A stretch of 64,000 bases of DNA from Myxococcales bacterium (GTDB lineage: Bacteria; Myxococcota_A; Polyangia; Polyangiales; Polyangiaceae), in the NCBI GenBank assembly GCA_016712525.1, contig JADJQX010000007.1, positions 2,666,001-2,730,000 on the forward strand, written 5' to 3'. The notes under the pieces are model-generated. The model did not search any database. It worked only from the letters and a program-made list of their open reading frames with translations, and was not told the origin of the DNA. Below, one piece after another: positions 39,797 to 48,533 of this stretch (positions are counted from its first letter, which is position 1; every line of letters starts with the position of its first letter). The position numbers were made by a program, and so were the translations under genes.

Positions 39797-42700
39797 TCAC
39801 GCTCCGTTCGCCCCTCCCTCGAGGGTCGAGCGGAGCCTCTGCGTGAGCATGCGAATCACGCCTTCGGCGATCTCTACCTGCTCGTGCAGGATCTCGTAGA
39901 ACTCCTCGCTCCCGATGCAGAGAGCCGACGTCTCCTCTTCGGCCGTGGCCGACGCGCTCCGCGGCGAGGCGTCGAGGATCGCCATCTCTCCGACGGCCTC
40001 CCCCGGTCCGAGCTCGGCGACCCGCTCGCCCTTCCGCGAGACGGAGACCTTTCCCGACACGATGACGTAGAGGCGATCTCCGATCTCTCCTTCGTTCACG
40101 ATCTTCTGCCCCTTGGCGAAGCTCTCGATGGTCGCCACGCGCGCGAGCGGCGCGAGGTCCTCGCTCTCGACATGACCGAAGAGCGACGTGCTCTTCAGGA
40201 AGAAGATCTTCTCGAGCGTCGTGTTCATGCAGTCCTCCGGGCGATCGTCGGGTGTGGCGCGTAGGGCCTCGCGGGCATGCGCGACGACGGTGGGATCCGG
40301 GTCGTCGAGGAGCGGCGAGACGAGCTCACGAACGCGCGAAAAGTCAGCAAAAACAACGGCATGGATCGCCGCCTCGCGCACGAGGGGAGACGGGTGCGAA
40401 AGGGCCTCGTCCGCGACCTCGGCCACGATCGGGCTCTTCGCGAGCGTGAGCGCGTCGAGCGCGACGGCGACCACGAACGGGTTCGGGTGGCGACACTCTT
40501 CGCGGAGGAGCGCGTCGGGCTTCGGCACCTCGGGGACGAGCAGGCTCGCCTTGGCGATCCTCGCCGGGAGGGGAGCGTCGTCGAAGAACGGCATGACGAG
40601 CGCGCGTGCGCTCGGCTCGAGCAGGGAGTCGAGGGTCTCGAGCGCGTTGGCGCGACGCCGCGGATCGCCGAGCCTGTCGCGGACGAGGCGGAGCGCTGCC
40701 GTGTCGTACCGGAGCGCGAGCATGAGCACGATGCGGCGCTCGGCGCGGCGCGCGCGATGAGCGAGGCTCTCCACGAGCAGGGGCGCCGTGTAGGTGCTGC
40801 GGGCCGTCTCCCACGCGAGCAGGGTGCGGAGCTCGGACGCGGCCTCGTGCTCGACGGCTTTGCGCACGAACGAGAGCGGCTCGGGGCGCCTCCCGGTGGC
40901 CTCACGCAGCTTCACGAGGGCAGCGAGGATCCGGAGGCGCACGTGGCTGTCGTCGCTCGTGAGGTGCGAGAGGAGGCCGTCGTACGTCGATGGGCTCGCG
41001 ATCGAGCGCAGGAGCCTCGGGACGTAGAGCTTCGTGTCGCGAGGCACACCGGCGTCGGAGAGGCGAGCGAGGAGCGCAGGCACCGAAGGCTCCCCCACGG
41101 CGACGAGCGCCTGGCCTGCGCGCACCCGCACCGTGCGGTCGTCGAGCAGCCCCAAGAGCTTCGGCACGAGACGAAGGTCTCCCACGCCCGCGCTGGCCTT
41201 GAGCGCCGCGCGACGAACGCCGTCGTCGGAGTCGTCGAGGAGGCGACGTAGGGGGATGTACGCGTCCTTTCCGATTTCTCCGAGGAGCGCCGCGGCCTCG
41301 ACCCGCGCGTCGGGCGTGCCTTCGAGCAGCGAGCCCAGGCGGGCCGCTCCGACGAGGCTGCCCTCGACCCCACACGACCGCATGAGCCCCGCGCACGCCG
41401 CGACGCGGACGTCGTCGTCGGGATCGTCGAGGAGGGCACGAAGCGGTTCTACGGCCTCGTCCCCGCGCGTACGAGACAGCCTCCTCACGCACGCCGCGCG
41501 CACCTCGGCGCTCGAGTCGTGGAGCCGTGCCTCGAGCGCGGCTCCCGGCACCGGCGCGTCGGCCGGCAGAGCTCGGAGCGCCGCGGCGCGGACGCGCGGA
41601 TCCGCGTGCTCGAGCAGCTTGGAGACCACCTCCGGGTGCGCCGCGCGTGGATCGCCGCCGAGGTGCTCGAGCGCGAGGAGCACGAGGCGGGCGTCGGGGC
41701 TCTCGAGCATTCCGGCGAGCGCCGCGCGACCGGCCGAGTCGAGGTACGGCTCTTCCTCGATCGCCATGGGACCGAGCGCGCTCAGGGTGTGGGCGAGCGT
41801 TCGTTGATAGAGCCTGCGCACGACGGGCACGAGGCCGAGCCAGACGACGACGAGCGCGGAAGTGACGATGGAGAGCTCTCGAACGGCGAGCCGCGACGAG
41901 AGCCCGACGAGCAAGAGCCCACCGGCACCGTACGCGAGCGGCTTGACGGCGACGTCGAGGAGGGCGCGGGTGCGCGCCTTGACGCGCGCCGGGAACGGGA
42001 CGTAGAGGGCCTGAAGGCTCGTCTCGTGGATCGTGTACTGAAGCCCGTTGTCGGCGAACTTCATGACGGTCGCCACCGGGAGGGCCGGCACGCCGACGAG
42101 CGTCGCGCTCGCCGCGCCGAACACCACGGGCATGAGCGCCATCCCGTACCCGACCCCGAAGCGCCCCAAAATGCGAGGGGTCAAGAAGACCTGGAAGAGG
42201 AACGATACGATGCCCGTGGCGGCGTAGAAGAGGGAGAAGAACTGCGCGAGCGCGTCCTCACGGTAGGTCGCGCGAGCGATCGCCTTGAACTGGTAGTCGC
42301 CGACCGTGAGCGTCATGAACGTGAGGAGCACGAGAGCTGCGAGCGCACGAACGTAGGGGCTCCCGAAGACCTTCGGCGCGGGCCCCCTCGTCGCCGAAGG
42401 GGCCGAGACGCGAGGCTCCTGCCGGAGGGCCCTCGCGAGGCCTGCCACGGCGATCATCATCGCCACGAGCACGAAGAGGAGCTGCGGGGTCCCGAGCCGC
42501 CGCACGATGGCCCCCGTCGACGTCCCCACGACGACGACGCCGAGCACGCGCGCCGAGCCGATGATCGGAAAGAGCCGTTTGGCCGCGCGGGCGTCGTGCA
42601 GATCGTTCGCCAGCGTCCAGAACTGGACGATGAGGAGGTTCGCCACCACCTCGGACCACACGTAGAACACCGGATAGATCCACGCGATACCGAGGCGCAC

Positions 42701-43036
42701 GAGCCCCCACGTGAGGAGATAGGTCGCCCCGCCGAGCGCCACGGTCCCCGCCGTCCCGACGTGCCGCGGCAGCTTGTCGGCGAAGCGCCCGTAGGCGACG
42801 GCGACGATCGCGGAAACGACACCGTAGAGCACGAACATCCACGGGAGCGCCGAGAGCGAATAGCGGCTCAGAAAGAGCGTGTCGCGCACGGTACGGCCCA
42901 GGATGAACACGGCCGACGCGAGGAACAGGTAGAGGAAGAGCAGCGCGCTTCGGCGGCGCTCCCCCACCTTCATCCCTAGGGCGCGCGCCAACCCCTCGGC
43001 GACCTCGGACGTTCGGCTGGAGGCAACCTCGGGCAT
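39797..43036 (-). CDS. Nucleotide-transporter-like (Npt/NTT) membrane protein fused to HEAT repeats and a cyclic-nucleotide-binding domain
   Basis: 1079 residues from the ATG at 43036 (GTG 43054 possible). Residues ~25-420 have about eleven to twelve TM segments (ALLFLYLFLASAVFILGRTVRDTLF first) and resemble the ADP/ATP-translocase (Npt1/Npt2/Tlc) family: RTVRDTLFLSRY, QFWTLANDLHDARAAKRLFPIIGSARVLG, LYVPFPARVKARTRALLDV. About 430-930 is an array of HEAT-type helices with repeated LLDDPDDDVRVAA-like blocks. The last ~125 residues are a cNMP-binding domain (GDRLYVIVSGKVSV, phosphate cassette GEAVGEMAILDASPRSAS with Glu and Arg retained). It could be a nucleotide-regulated transporter or membrane scaffold; transport and ligand are unproven. 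Confidence 0.8.
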   Translation of the reverse strand: MPEVASSRTSEVAEGLARALGMKVGERRRSALLFLYLFLASAVFILGRTVRDTLFLSRYSLSALPWMFVLYGVVSAIVAVAYGRFADKLPRHVGTAGTVALGGATYLLTWGLVRLGIAWIYPVFYVWSEVVANLLIVQFWTLANDLHDARAAKRLFPIIGSARVLGVVVVGTSTGAIVRRLGTPQLLFVLVAMMIAVAGLARALRQEPRVSAPSATRGPAPKVFGSPYVRALAALVLLTFMTLTVGDYQFKAIARATYREDALAQFFSLFYAATGIVSFLFQVFLTPRILGRFGVGYGMALMPVVFGAASATLVGVPALPVATVMKFADNGLQYTIHETSLQALYVPFPARVKARTRALLDVAVKPLAYGAGGLLLVGLSSRLAVRELSIVTSALVVVWLGLVPVVRRLYQRTLAHTLSALGPMAIEEEPYLDSAGRAALAGMLESPDARLVLLALEHLGGDPRAAHPEVVSKLLEHADPRVRAAALRALPADAPVPGAALEARLHDSSAEVRAACVRRLSRTRGDEAVEPLRALLDDPDDDVRVAACAGLMRSCGVEGSLVGAARLGSLLEGTPDARVEAAALLGEIGKDAYIPLRRLLDDSDDGVRRAALKASAGVGDLRLVPKLLGLLDDRTVRVRAGQALVAVGEPSVPALLARLSDAGVPRDTKLYVPRLLRSIASPSTYDGLLSHLTSDDSHVRLRILAALVKLREATGRRPEPLSFVRKAVEHEAASELRTLLAWETARSTYTAPLLVESLAHRARRAERRIVLMLALRYDTAALRLVRDRLGDPRRRANALETLDSLLEPSARALVMPFFDDAPLPARIAKASLLVPEVPKPDALLREECRHPNPFVVAVALDALTLAKSPIVAEVADEALSHPSPLVREAAIHAVVFADFSRVRELVSPLLDDPDPTVVAHAREALRATPDDRPEDCMNTTLEKIFFLKSTSLFGHVESEDLAPLARVATIESFAKGQKIVNEGEIGDRLYVIVSGKVSVSRKGERVAELGPGEAVGEMAILDASPRSASATAEEETSALCIGSEEFYEILHEQVEIAEGVIRMLTQRLRSTLEGGANGA

Positions 43037-43187
43037 GAGGTGCGAAGAACGCACAGGTCACGCCAACCGCATTTTGCCCGAGGATTGTCCCTCCTGGGCG
43101 CAAGGGTGTCGCCCCGGCGAACGGATTGCGGGGCCGCTCCGTGCGGGGCTCTCGCGCGCCACACGACGGACGGCCCCGCGCTCGATC

Positions 43188-44192
43188 TCACGGGATGCGG
43201 ACGAGGCTGACCTTCTTGCCGCTCGTGCCCTCGTCGAGCTCGAGGCGATCACCCGCCTCGGTGATACGGGTAAAGTACATGTTCGTCCCACCTCCGTCGG
43301 ACAGGTTGATCTGGTAGCTGCCGGGGCCGTTCATGCTCGTAGCGTCGATGATGGTCACGCGCCGCTCGTAGTCCCAGCTCGGCTTGCGCTCGAGCCCGCT
43401 CGCGCCCTGCACGAGGAAGTAGGCCATCCGCTGCGCGACCTCGATGCCCTTCGTGTCGGCGGGCGACGAGATGCCCCCGGTGCACACCTGCCAACGCCCC
43501 GCGATGCGGGCCTCGACGTCGGCGATGGAGGTGTACGCGTGGAGCGGCCCCATCGGCGTCGCGCACGTCGACGCGACCCTGCGTGTCACGCGCACGTAGC
43601 GACCGCGGTTGCCCGAGGTCCCCTCGTTGAGCTCGAGGAAACGCCCATCCTTCGACGTGCGCGACGCGTACATGTTCGTGCCGCCGTTCGCGGTCAAGTT
43701 GATCTGGAAGTGCCCGGGACCATTCATCATCTGGGTGTCGAGGATCTCGACGCTCCGCTCGTAGTCGCCGCCCGCCCCCTTCTGGAGCTGGGAGCCCGTG
43801 ACGGACGGGCCGGCCGCTGCGCGCCCCTGGACGAGGAAGTGCGCCCGCCCCTTCGCGAACGCGATGCCCTTCGTGTCGGCGGGGCTGTTCACGCGGCCCG
43901 AGCAGAGCGCCCACACGCCCTCGACCTTCGCCTCGACGTCGGCGATCGACGTGTACGTGTTCGACTCGCCGCTCGGCTCGGCGCAGTCGGGCATTTCCCA
44001 CGGGCCGTCGTCGATGGTGGGGTTCGTGCCTCCGGGCCCCGGTACGCCGGGGTTGGGCCCGGGACCTGCGTCGTCTCCGGTCACCGGCTTCTCGATCTCG
44101 CCGATGGGGACGACCTGCCCCGAGCACCCGATGGAGCCGACGGCGAGACCGAGACCGAGCACACACGCAAAGGAAAGAAAGCGGATCTGCAT
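43188..44192 (-). CDS. Lipoprotein with two tandem copies of an unknown domain
   Basis: 334 residues from the ATG at 44192 (GAGGTG seven bases upstream). The lipobox is VGSIGC, followed by a Gly/Pro linker. Two ~110-residue copies follow. Each begins YTSIADVEA(K/R) and has a W..C(S/T)G segment, SPADTKGI, a Y/HFLVQG strand, DYER, (M/S)NGPG, YQINL or FQINL, GGTNMY and ends LELNEGTSG or LELDEGTSG. The pattern suggests a beta-rich surface domain; no catalytic residues are apparent and I do not recognise it. It lies 45 bp downstream of the sigma-factor operon and may be part of it or its target. Confidence 0.75.
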   Translation of the reverse strand: MQIRFLSFACVLGLGLAVGSIGCSGQVVPIGEIEKPVTGDDAGPGPNPGVPGPGGTNPTIDDGPWEMPDCAEPSGESNTYTSIADVEAKVEGVWALCSGRVNSPADTKGIAFAKGRAHFLVQGRAAAGPSVTGSQLQKGAGGDYERSVEILDTQMMNGPGHFQINLTANGGTNMYASRTSKDGRFLELNEGTSGNRGRYVRVTRRVASTCATPMGPLHAYTSIADVEARIAGRWQVCTGGISSPADTKGIEVAQRMAYFLVQGASGLERKPSWDYERRVTIIDATSMNGPGSYQINLSDGGGTNMYFTRITEAGDRLELDEGTSGKKVSLVRIP

Positions 44193-44236
44193 GACGTTCA
44201 CCTCTGCTCGTACAATCGCGGAGCTCGACGAAACGA

Positions 44237-45132
44237 TCACGGAATCGACCCGGTCCCTTCGTTTTTTCGATCTCCCAGGAGAGCCTTCCGTGCACGCGGA
44301 GGGAGCGGCGCTCCGGGGTGCGCGACGGTGAAATGGCGCGCGGCCGCGCGTGCCTCGGCCTCTCGACCTTGGGCGGCGAGGGCCTCGATGCGGAGAGCGT
44401 CGCGCTCGACGGCGAGGATCCCCGAGGGGAAGCGAGACGCGTGAACCTCGAGCCGGGAGAGGGCGCGCGCGACGTCCCCCTGCGGAGCTCGGCGCGCGCG
44501 GCGTCGACGAGCTCCATCTCGTCGCCGAGGGACGAGCGAGGAGGAGGCGCAGCGGGGCGCGTGTCGTTCGCGGGTGCGACCGTGGCCTCGGCCGGAACGT
44601 CCTTCACGGACGTGGAGCGCCTCGGCGGGGCGCCCGCGCCGTTCGCGTGCGTGGGCGCAGCGACGTTCGACGGGGGAGGCCGAGGAGCATCGACGCTCGG
44701 GGGCTCTACGGGGGGGGCAGGCGTCGCGGCGAGCGCGTGCGCCTTCGCGAGGATCTGGCGCACGGCCCCGCCCGCGACGGCGAAGGTCGCGCGGCCACCG
44801 TCGAGCGTCGCCATGGGGGATTCTCGCGAGCCTTCGTCGCGCGAGCGATCGACGACGAGCGCCGAAGCGGAGGCCACCACGGCGATCGCGACGAGCGGCT
44901 TCAGCGCGAGGAGGCGCGCCCCCGCGAAGAGCCCGGTGAACGTCGCGCCAAGGCCAACCTTGGCCCCGACCTTCGTAGCCGCGACCTTGGTCGCGACGAC
45001 CTTCGTGACCGCGGCACCTCCGGCGAGGGACGCCGCAACGAGCACCCGCGCGCGGAGATCGCCGCGAGGCCTCTCGGACCGCGCCGCCGCGAGCAAGTCG
45101 AGGTCGTCCCTCTCGTAGTCGCCCGAGCTCAT
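44237..45132 (-). CDS. Membrane regulator paired with the ECF sigma factor (likely anti-sigma), one-base frameshift
   Basis: The ATG at 45132 overlaps the stop of the sigma gene (ATGA). Short N-terminal cytoplasmic region (SSGDYERDDLDLLAAARS), Ala/Val/Lys-rich segment with a TM helix (LLALKPLVAIAVVASASALV), then a Pro/Ala/Ser linker. The frame as written runs on through the downstream lipoprotein gene. Adding one base at the C5 run 44476-44480 (G5 on the coding strand) instead gives GDVARALSRLEVHASRFP and LAVERDALRIEALAAQGR, the typical TPR-like end of such proteins, stopping at 44237 with 298 residues. Anti-sigma function is inferred from position and topology; no zinc-anti-sigma HxxxCxxC motif is seen. 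Confidence 0.65.
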
Positions 45133-45746
45133 GCGGGCCTCCCTTCGCGACGCAGGCGCGCCGTAGCCTTCTTGAACTCTTCCCGCGCGCGGCGCAGGCG
45201 TGAGGCGACCGTGCCGCTCGGGACGCCGATCATGACCGCGATCTCGGCCATCGTGAGCTCCTCGATCTCGTGGAGGACGAAGACCTCGCGCACGTCGTCC
45301 TCCAGGGACGCGAGCGCGCAGTCGAGCATCCTCCGCGCACGTTCGGCGTCGAGCCTCGCGTCGGGCAGCTCCGTCGTGGCGACCTCGGGCTCCCGATCGA
45401 GCGCCGTGAGCCTGCCGCTCCGTGTGCGCTCGCGCCGGACGAGGTGGATGGCGGTGGAGAGGAGGTACGCGCGCTCCTTCCCGATCTCGATCACGTCGAC
45501 ACGCGAGGCGGCGATGCAGAACGCCTCTTGGGCGACGTCGTCCGCGGCGCCCTCCGAGAAGCCCATCCGGCGGACGTAGCGCCACACGAGCTCGAGCACG
45601 CCGGCCAGCACCTCGAGGCGCTCCGAGCGCGGGACCTCTCGCGCCATGGGCACGGGGCCCGGCAGAGAACGTTCGATCGGGCTCTCGGTGGCGGGGGTCA
45701 CGGGGGCGCTCCCGAGGAAGATCGTCGGCGTGAGCGTTTTGATCAT
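45129..45746 (-). CDS. ECF-type RNA polymerase sigma factor
   Basis: 205 residues. Sigma region 2 spans about 50-100 (ELVWRYVRRMGFSEGAADDVAQEAFCIAASR). A short linker leads to region 4 (about 145-195: LEDDVREVFVLHEIEELTMAEIAVMIG with VPSGTVASRLRRAREEFKKA), the usual -35-binding helix-turn-helix. There is no region 1 or 3, so it is an extracytoplasmic-function sigma factor. The N-terminal ~35 residues are extra. Its ATG overlaps the stop of the exported protein gene upstream (ATGA), and its stop overlaps the membrane regulator downstream: three translationally coupled genes. Confidence 0.92.
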   Translation of the reverse strand: MIKTLTPTIFLGSAPVTPATESPIERSLPGPVPMAREVPRSERLEVLAGVLELVWRYVRRMGFSEGAADDVAQEAFCIAASRVDVIEIGKERAYLLSTAIHLVRRERTRSGRLTALDREPEVATTELPDARLDAERARRMLDCALASLEDDVREVFVLHEIEELTMAEIAVMIGVPSGTVASRLRRAREEFKKATARLRREGRPA

Positions 45747-46744
45747 GGAATCGTCACTCCGAGGGCGAGAGACACGGCGAACCCCACGGCGGGCGGGCGG
45801 TAGGTCGTGCCTCCACCGACGATGACGAAGTCGTCACGGAGGCCCACGACGAGGCCCTCGACGCCCCCCGAGGCGAAGAATCGACGCGAAAAATCATAAT
45901 GAGATCGGACACCTAGAGCGCCGACGAGCGAAGGACGGGAGCGTCGCTCCACCCGCGTCGCGCCGACACCCGAGGCGCCGAGCGCGCCGACCTCGAGCGC
46001 GAGGAAGGGCGACACGCTCCACCCACCGGCACGCACGCTCACGGGCGCGGCAGCGACGCGCCCGGCCAGGTAGGAGAACTCGCCCGAGGCGCCACCCCCC
46101 ACGATCGTCTTGGGGACGCCCACGACGAACGAAGTCTCGACCCACGGGACCACGTTCGAGGGCCGTACGAGCCCCATCGTGAGGGAGAACGTCGCCTGGC
46201 CTTCGACGAGCGAGCGAGCTCCGGCTCCGACCGCTGCCGTGAGGGCGGCCGAAGGGGCCTCGGGGTGCGCGACCGGCGAAGGACGCGCCGGGACGCGCTT
46301 CGGTGCGCTCGAAACGACAGGCGCGACTGGGGCGGGAGGCGCGGGCTCCGGCTCGCCCCCATGCCCTACGGCGACGAGGACCGCGACGGCGCGCCGCGCT
46401 TCTTCGCACGAGTCGGCCCGCAAGGTGCGCGAGGGGATCGCGCGGTCTTCGTCGGTCCCCTCGACCCGGACTTCGATCGTGTCTCCCTCCGAGACGACGA
46501 CGGCGCGGTACGACACACGGGGGGGCGCGCCTGCCCCCGTGGGAACGAGGGTGACGCCTCGGGCCGTCGCCTCGGCCGTGACGCCCTCGACCGTGAGGCA
46601 CGGCGCTCCGACCACCTCGAGGCCGACCGGCTCACCGGCAGACGCGACGCGTGCCACTCCGAGCCACATGGCGACGACCGCGACTTGCGACGCCACCTTC
46701 GGCGACGACAGGAGAGCTCGCAGCGAGGGAAGAACCAGGGCCAC
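45743..46744 (-). CDS. Exported protein with N-terminal periplasmic domain and beta-barrel-like C terminus
   Basis: 333 residues from a GTG at 46744. Signal peptide (VASQVAVVAMWLGVARVASA, cleavage near ASA, residue ~36). Residues ~40-125 form a small domain with PCLTVEGVTAEA and SCEEARRAVAVLVAVG. A Pro/Ala linker follows, then ~180 residues with alternating strands, Gly and aromatics, ending FAVSLALGVTIP, as in an outer-membrane barrel. In myxobacteria such proteins are often encoded just before an ECF sigma factor. Here the stop overlaps the sigma gene. Function unknown; it could report on or depend on envelope state. Confidence 0.65.
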   Translation of the reverse strand: MALVLPSLRALLSSPKVASQVAVVAMWLGVARVASAGEPVGLEVVGAPCLTVEGVTAEATARGVTLVPTGAGAPPRVSYRAVVVSEGDTIEVRVEGTDEDRAIPSRTLRADSCEEARRAVAVLVAVGHGGEPEPAPPAPVAPVVSSAPKRVPARPSPVAHPEAPSAALTAAVGAGARSLVEGQATFSLTMGLVRPSNVVPWVETSFVVGVPKTIVGGGASGEFSYLAGRVAAAPVSVRAGGWSVSPFLALEVGALGASGVGATRVERRSRPSLVGALGVRSHYDFSRRFFASGGVEGLVVGLRDDFVIVGGGTTYRPPAVGFAVSLALGVTIP

Positions 46745-46918
46745 GCCTCGCCCTAAGCACGGACCGTTCCGTCACGAGGTCCGGGGGAGGGCGTGAACGA
46801 GCTTTGACACCGGAGCGCCATCGCGCGGGAAACAGCCACTTTGGCGGCGGCACACCCCTTGCTGATGGGTCATCAAGTGATTCAACCAGTGAACCATAAG
46901 CCGCCGATGGAGATTCCC

Positions 46919-48460
46919 ATGACCCGTTCTGTTTTCGTGCTCGTCGCCCTTGGCCTCACCGGATGTTGGATCGGTGGAGGGGGGAGCTACGACCGCTACG
47001 ATGGCTACGACGGCTACGATCCGTCGCGCTCCACGGGCACCCCGACGACGGGGACGTCCACCCCTCCGAGAGACACCTGCGTCGACCCGAACGGCTTCGG
47101 GGGCCACGGCTGCTACCGCTGCAAGCCCACGACGATGGCCCAGCTCCTCGCCGCGTGCACCGACGCGAAGTACGAGACCTTCGACAACGAGGCGAGGATC
47201 CCCGGGTACACCGAGGGAGATCCCCTCCCCGAGATCGCGGACCAGGGCCCCGAGCTCCCGGCGTTCGACCCCGGGCCCAGCGAGACCCCGGACACGACCG
47301 TGCTGCCCACGTGCTCGCTTACCTCTCTCCGCACGCCGGTCCTCGTCTATGGGGCGACCGGCTTCCCGATGGAGCCCTTGGCGAAGGCCATGGGCACGGC
47401 GGCGACGATCGTGTTCCGCGAGGCTGGCTCGTGCGAGGGCGTGGCGAGCGTCGTGCTGAAGAAGCGCGTCGACGGTCCCGTGACCGTGTACTCCCCGAAC
47501 GGCGACAAGTCGCGCTGCGTGCTCTCCGAGCCCCAGCCGGCCGACCTCGCCCTCTCGGCGCTCTTCGCGAGCTCGTGCGGCGGGCAGGCCGACCTCGCGG
47601 GCACCGTCACCCTCCCGACCGACATCGACGATCTCATCGGGCCCGTGAGCCCGGTCATGTTCGCGACCCCGGCCACCTCCAAGGAGCGCGCCATCAGCGC
47701 CGATGCCGCGTACCGCGTGTTCGGTATGGCGAGCTCCGGCGTCACGCCGTGGAACGACGAGAGCTCGGTGTTCCGCCGACGCGCGAGCTCGGGCAACCAG
47801 CAGACCGTGGCGCGGACGCTCGGTCTCCCCGCGGACAAGCTGCGCGGGCGCGACTCGAACGGGTCGTCGGCGATGCTGCCTGCGCTGCTCTCGACGAAGG
47901 ATCCTTCGAAGACCATCGGAATCAGCTCGTCGGAGATCGTGGACACGAACCCCGACGCGCTGAAGGCCCTCGCCTACCGACACCTCGCGCAGCCCGTCGC
48001 GTTCTACCCGGACTCGGTTCGAGGCTCGCTCGACCGGCGAAACGTGCGCGATGGCCACTACGTGATGTGGAACGCCCTCCACGTCCTCGTGCGCACGCAG
48101 GGTGGCGAGCCCATCGCCGCCCCGAACGACGTGCGAGATCCGTCAGGCACCGCGAAGGCCGAGCTCGACGCGGCCGTGAAGCGCCTCGCGTACGTGATGG
48201 TGAGCCGTCAAGAGGCCCCCGTGCGCGGCGTCGACCTCTTCGGCGCGATGAAGCGCGTCGGCAACGTGCCCGCGTGCGCGATGAAGGTGCGGCGCTCGAG
48301 CGACGGCGCGAACATCACGCCCCACACCCCCGAGCTGTCGTGCGGGTGCGCGTTCGAGGCCGCCGCGCCGACCACGACCCGCTCGGAGTGCACGCCGTGC
48401 CGCGACTCGAGCCAGTGCACGGGCGCCAAGTCGACGTGCAGCTTCGGCTACTGCGAGTGA
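46919..48460 (+). CDS. Cys-containing lipoprotein of unknown function
   Basis: 513 residues from the ATG at 46919 (GGAG six bases upstream). A very short signal ends in the lipobox LTGC (Cys15). A Gly/Tyr/Asp-rich spacer with YDGYDGYD and a Thr/Pro linker follow. The mature part has paired Cys residues, including a short Cys-rich end (CTPCRDSSQCTGAKSTCSFG) like the Cys-rich tails of other myxobacterial lipoproteins. No enzyme motif recognised. It is divergent from the ECF sigma operon (174 bp between starts), so it may be one of its targets. Confidence 0.75.
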   Translation: MTRSVFVLVALGLTGCWIGGGGSYDRYDGYDGYDPSRSTGTPTTGTSTPPRDTCVDPNGFGGHGCYRCKPTTMAQLLAACTDAKYETFDNEARIPGYTEGDPLPEIADQGPELPAFDPGPSETPDTTVLPTCSLTSLRTPVLVYGATGFPMEPLAKAMGTAATIVFREAGSCEGVASVVLKKRVDGPVTVYSPNGDKSRCVLSEPQPADLALSALFASSCGGQADLAGTVTLPTDIDDLIGPVSPVMFATPATSKERAISADAAYRVFGMASSGVTPWNDESSVFRRRASSGNQQTVARTLGLPADKLRGRDSNGSSAMLPALLSTKDPSKTIGISSSEIVDTNPDALKALAYRHLAQPVAFYPDSVRGSLDRRNVRDGHYVMWNALHVLVRTQGGEPIAAPNDVRDPSGTAKAELDAAVKRLAYVMVSRQEAPVRGVDLFGAMKRVGNVPACAMKVRRSSDGANITPHTPELSCGCAFEAAAPTTTRSECTPCRDSSQCTGAKSTCSFGYCE

Positions 48461-48520
48461 CGTGAGGCCATAGGGCTGAGCTCGACGCGGAGATTCGCGG
48501 CCCCGCGCTCGTGACCTTGC

Positions 48521-48526
48521 TACCTT
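48521..48526 (+). promoter_or_regulatory. Candidate -10 box for a leaderless transcript
   Basis: TACCTT ends 7 nt before the GTG at 48534, with no Shine-Dalgarno between. Confidence 0.3.
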
Positions 48527-48533
48527 TGCGGGC

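Noticed and set aside
43249..45132. Single long minus-strand protein from the sigma-associated regulator through the lipoprotein region
   Set aside because: After the C5 run the frame is Arg-rich nonsense overlapping a well-supported lipoprotein gene; a one-base error explains it better.
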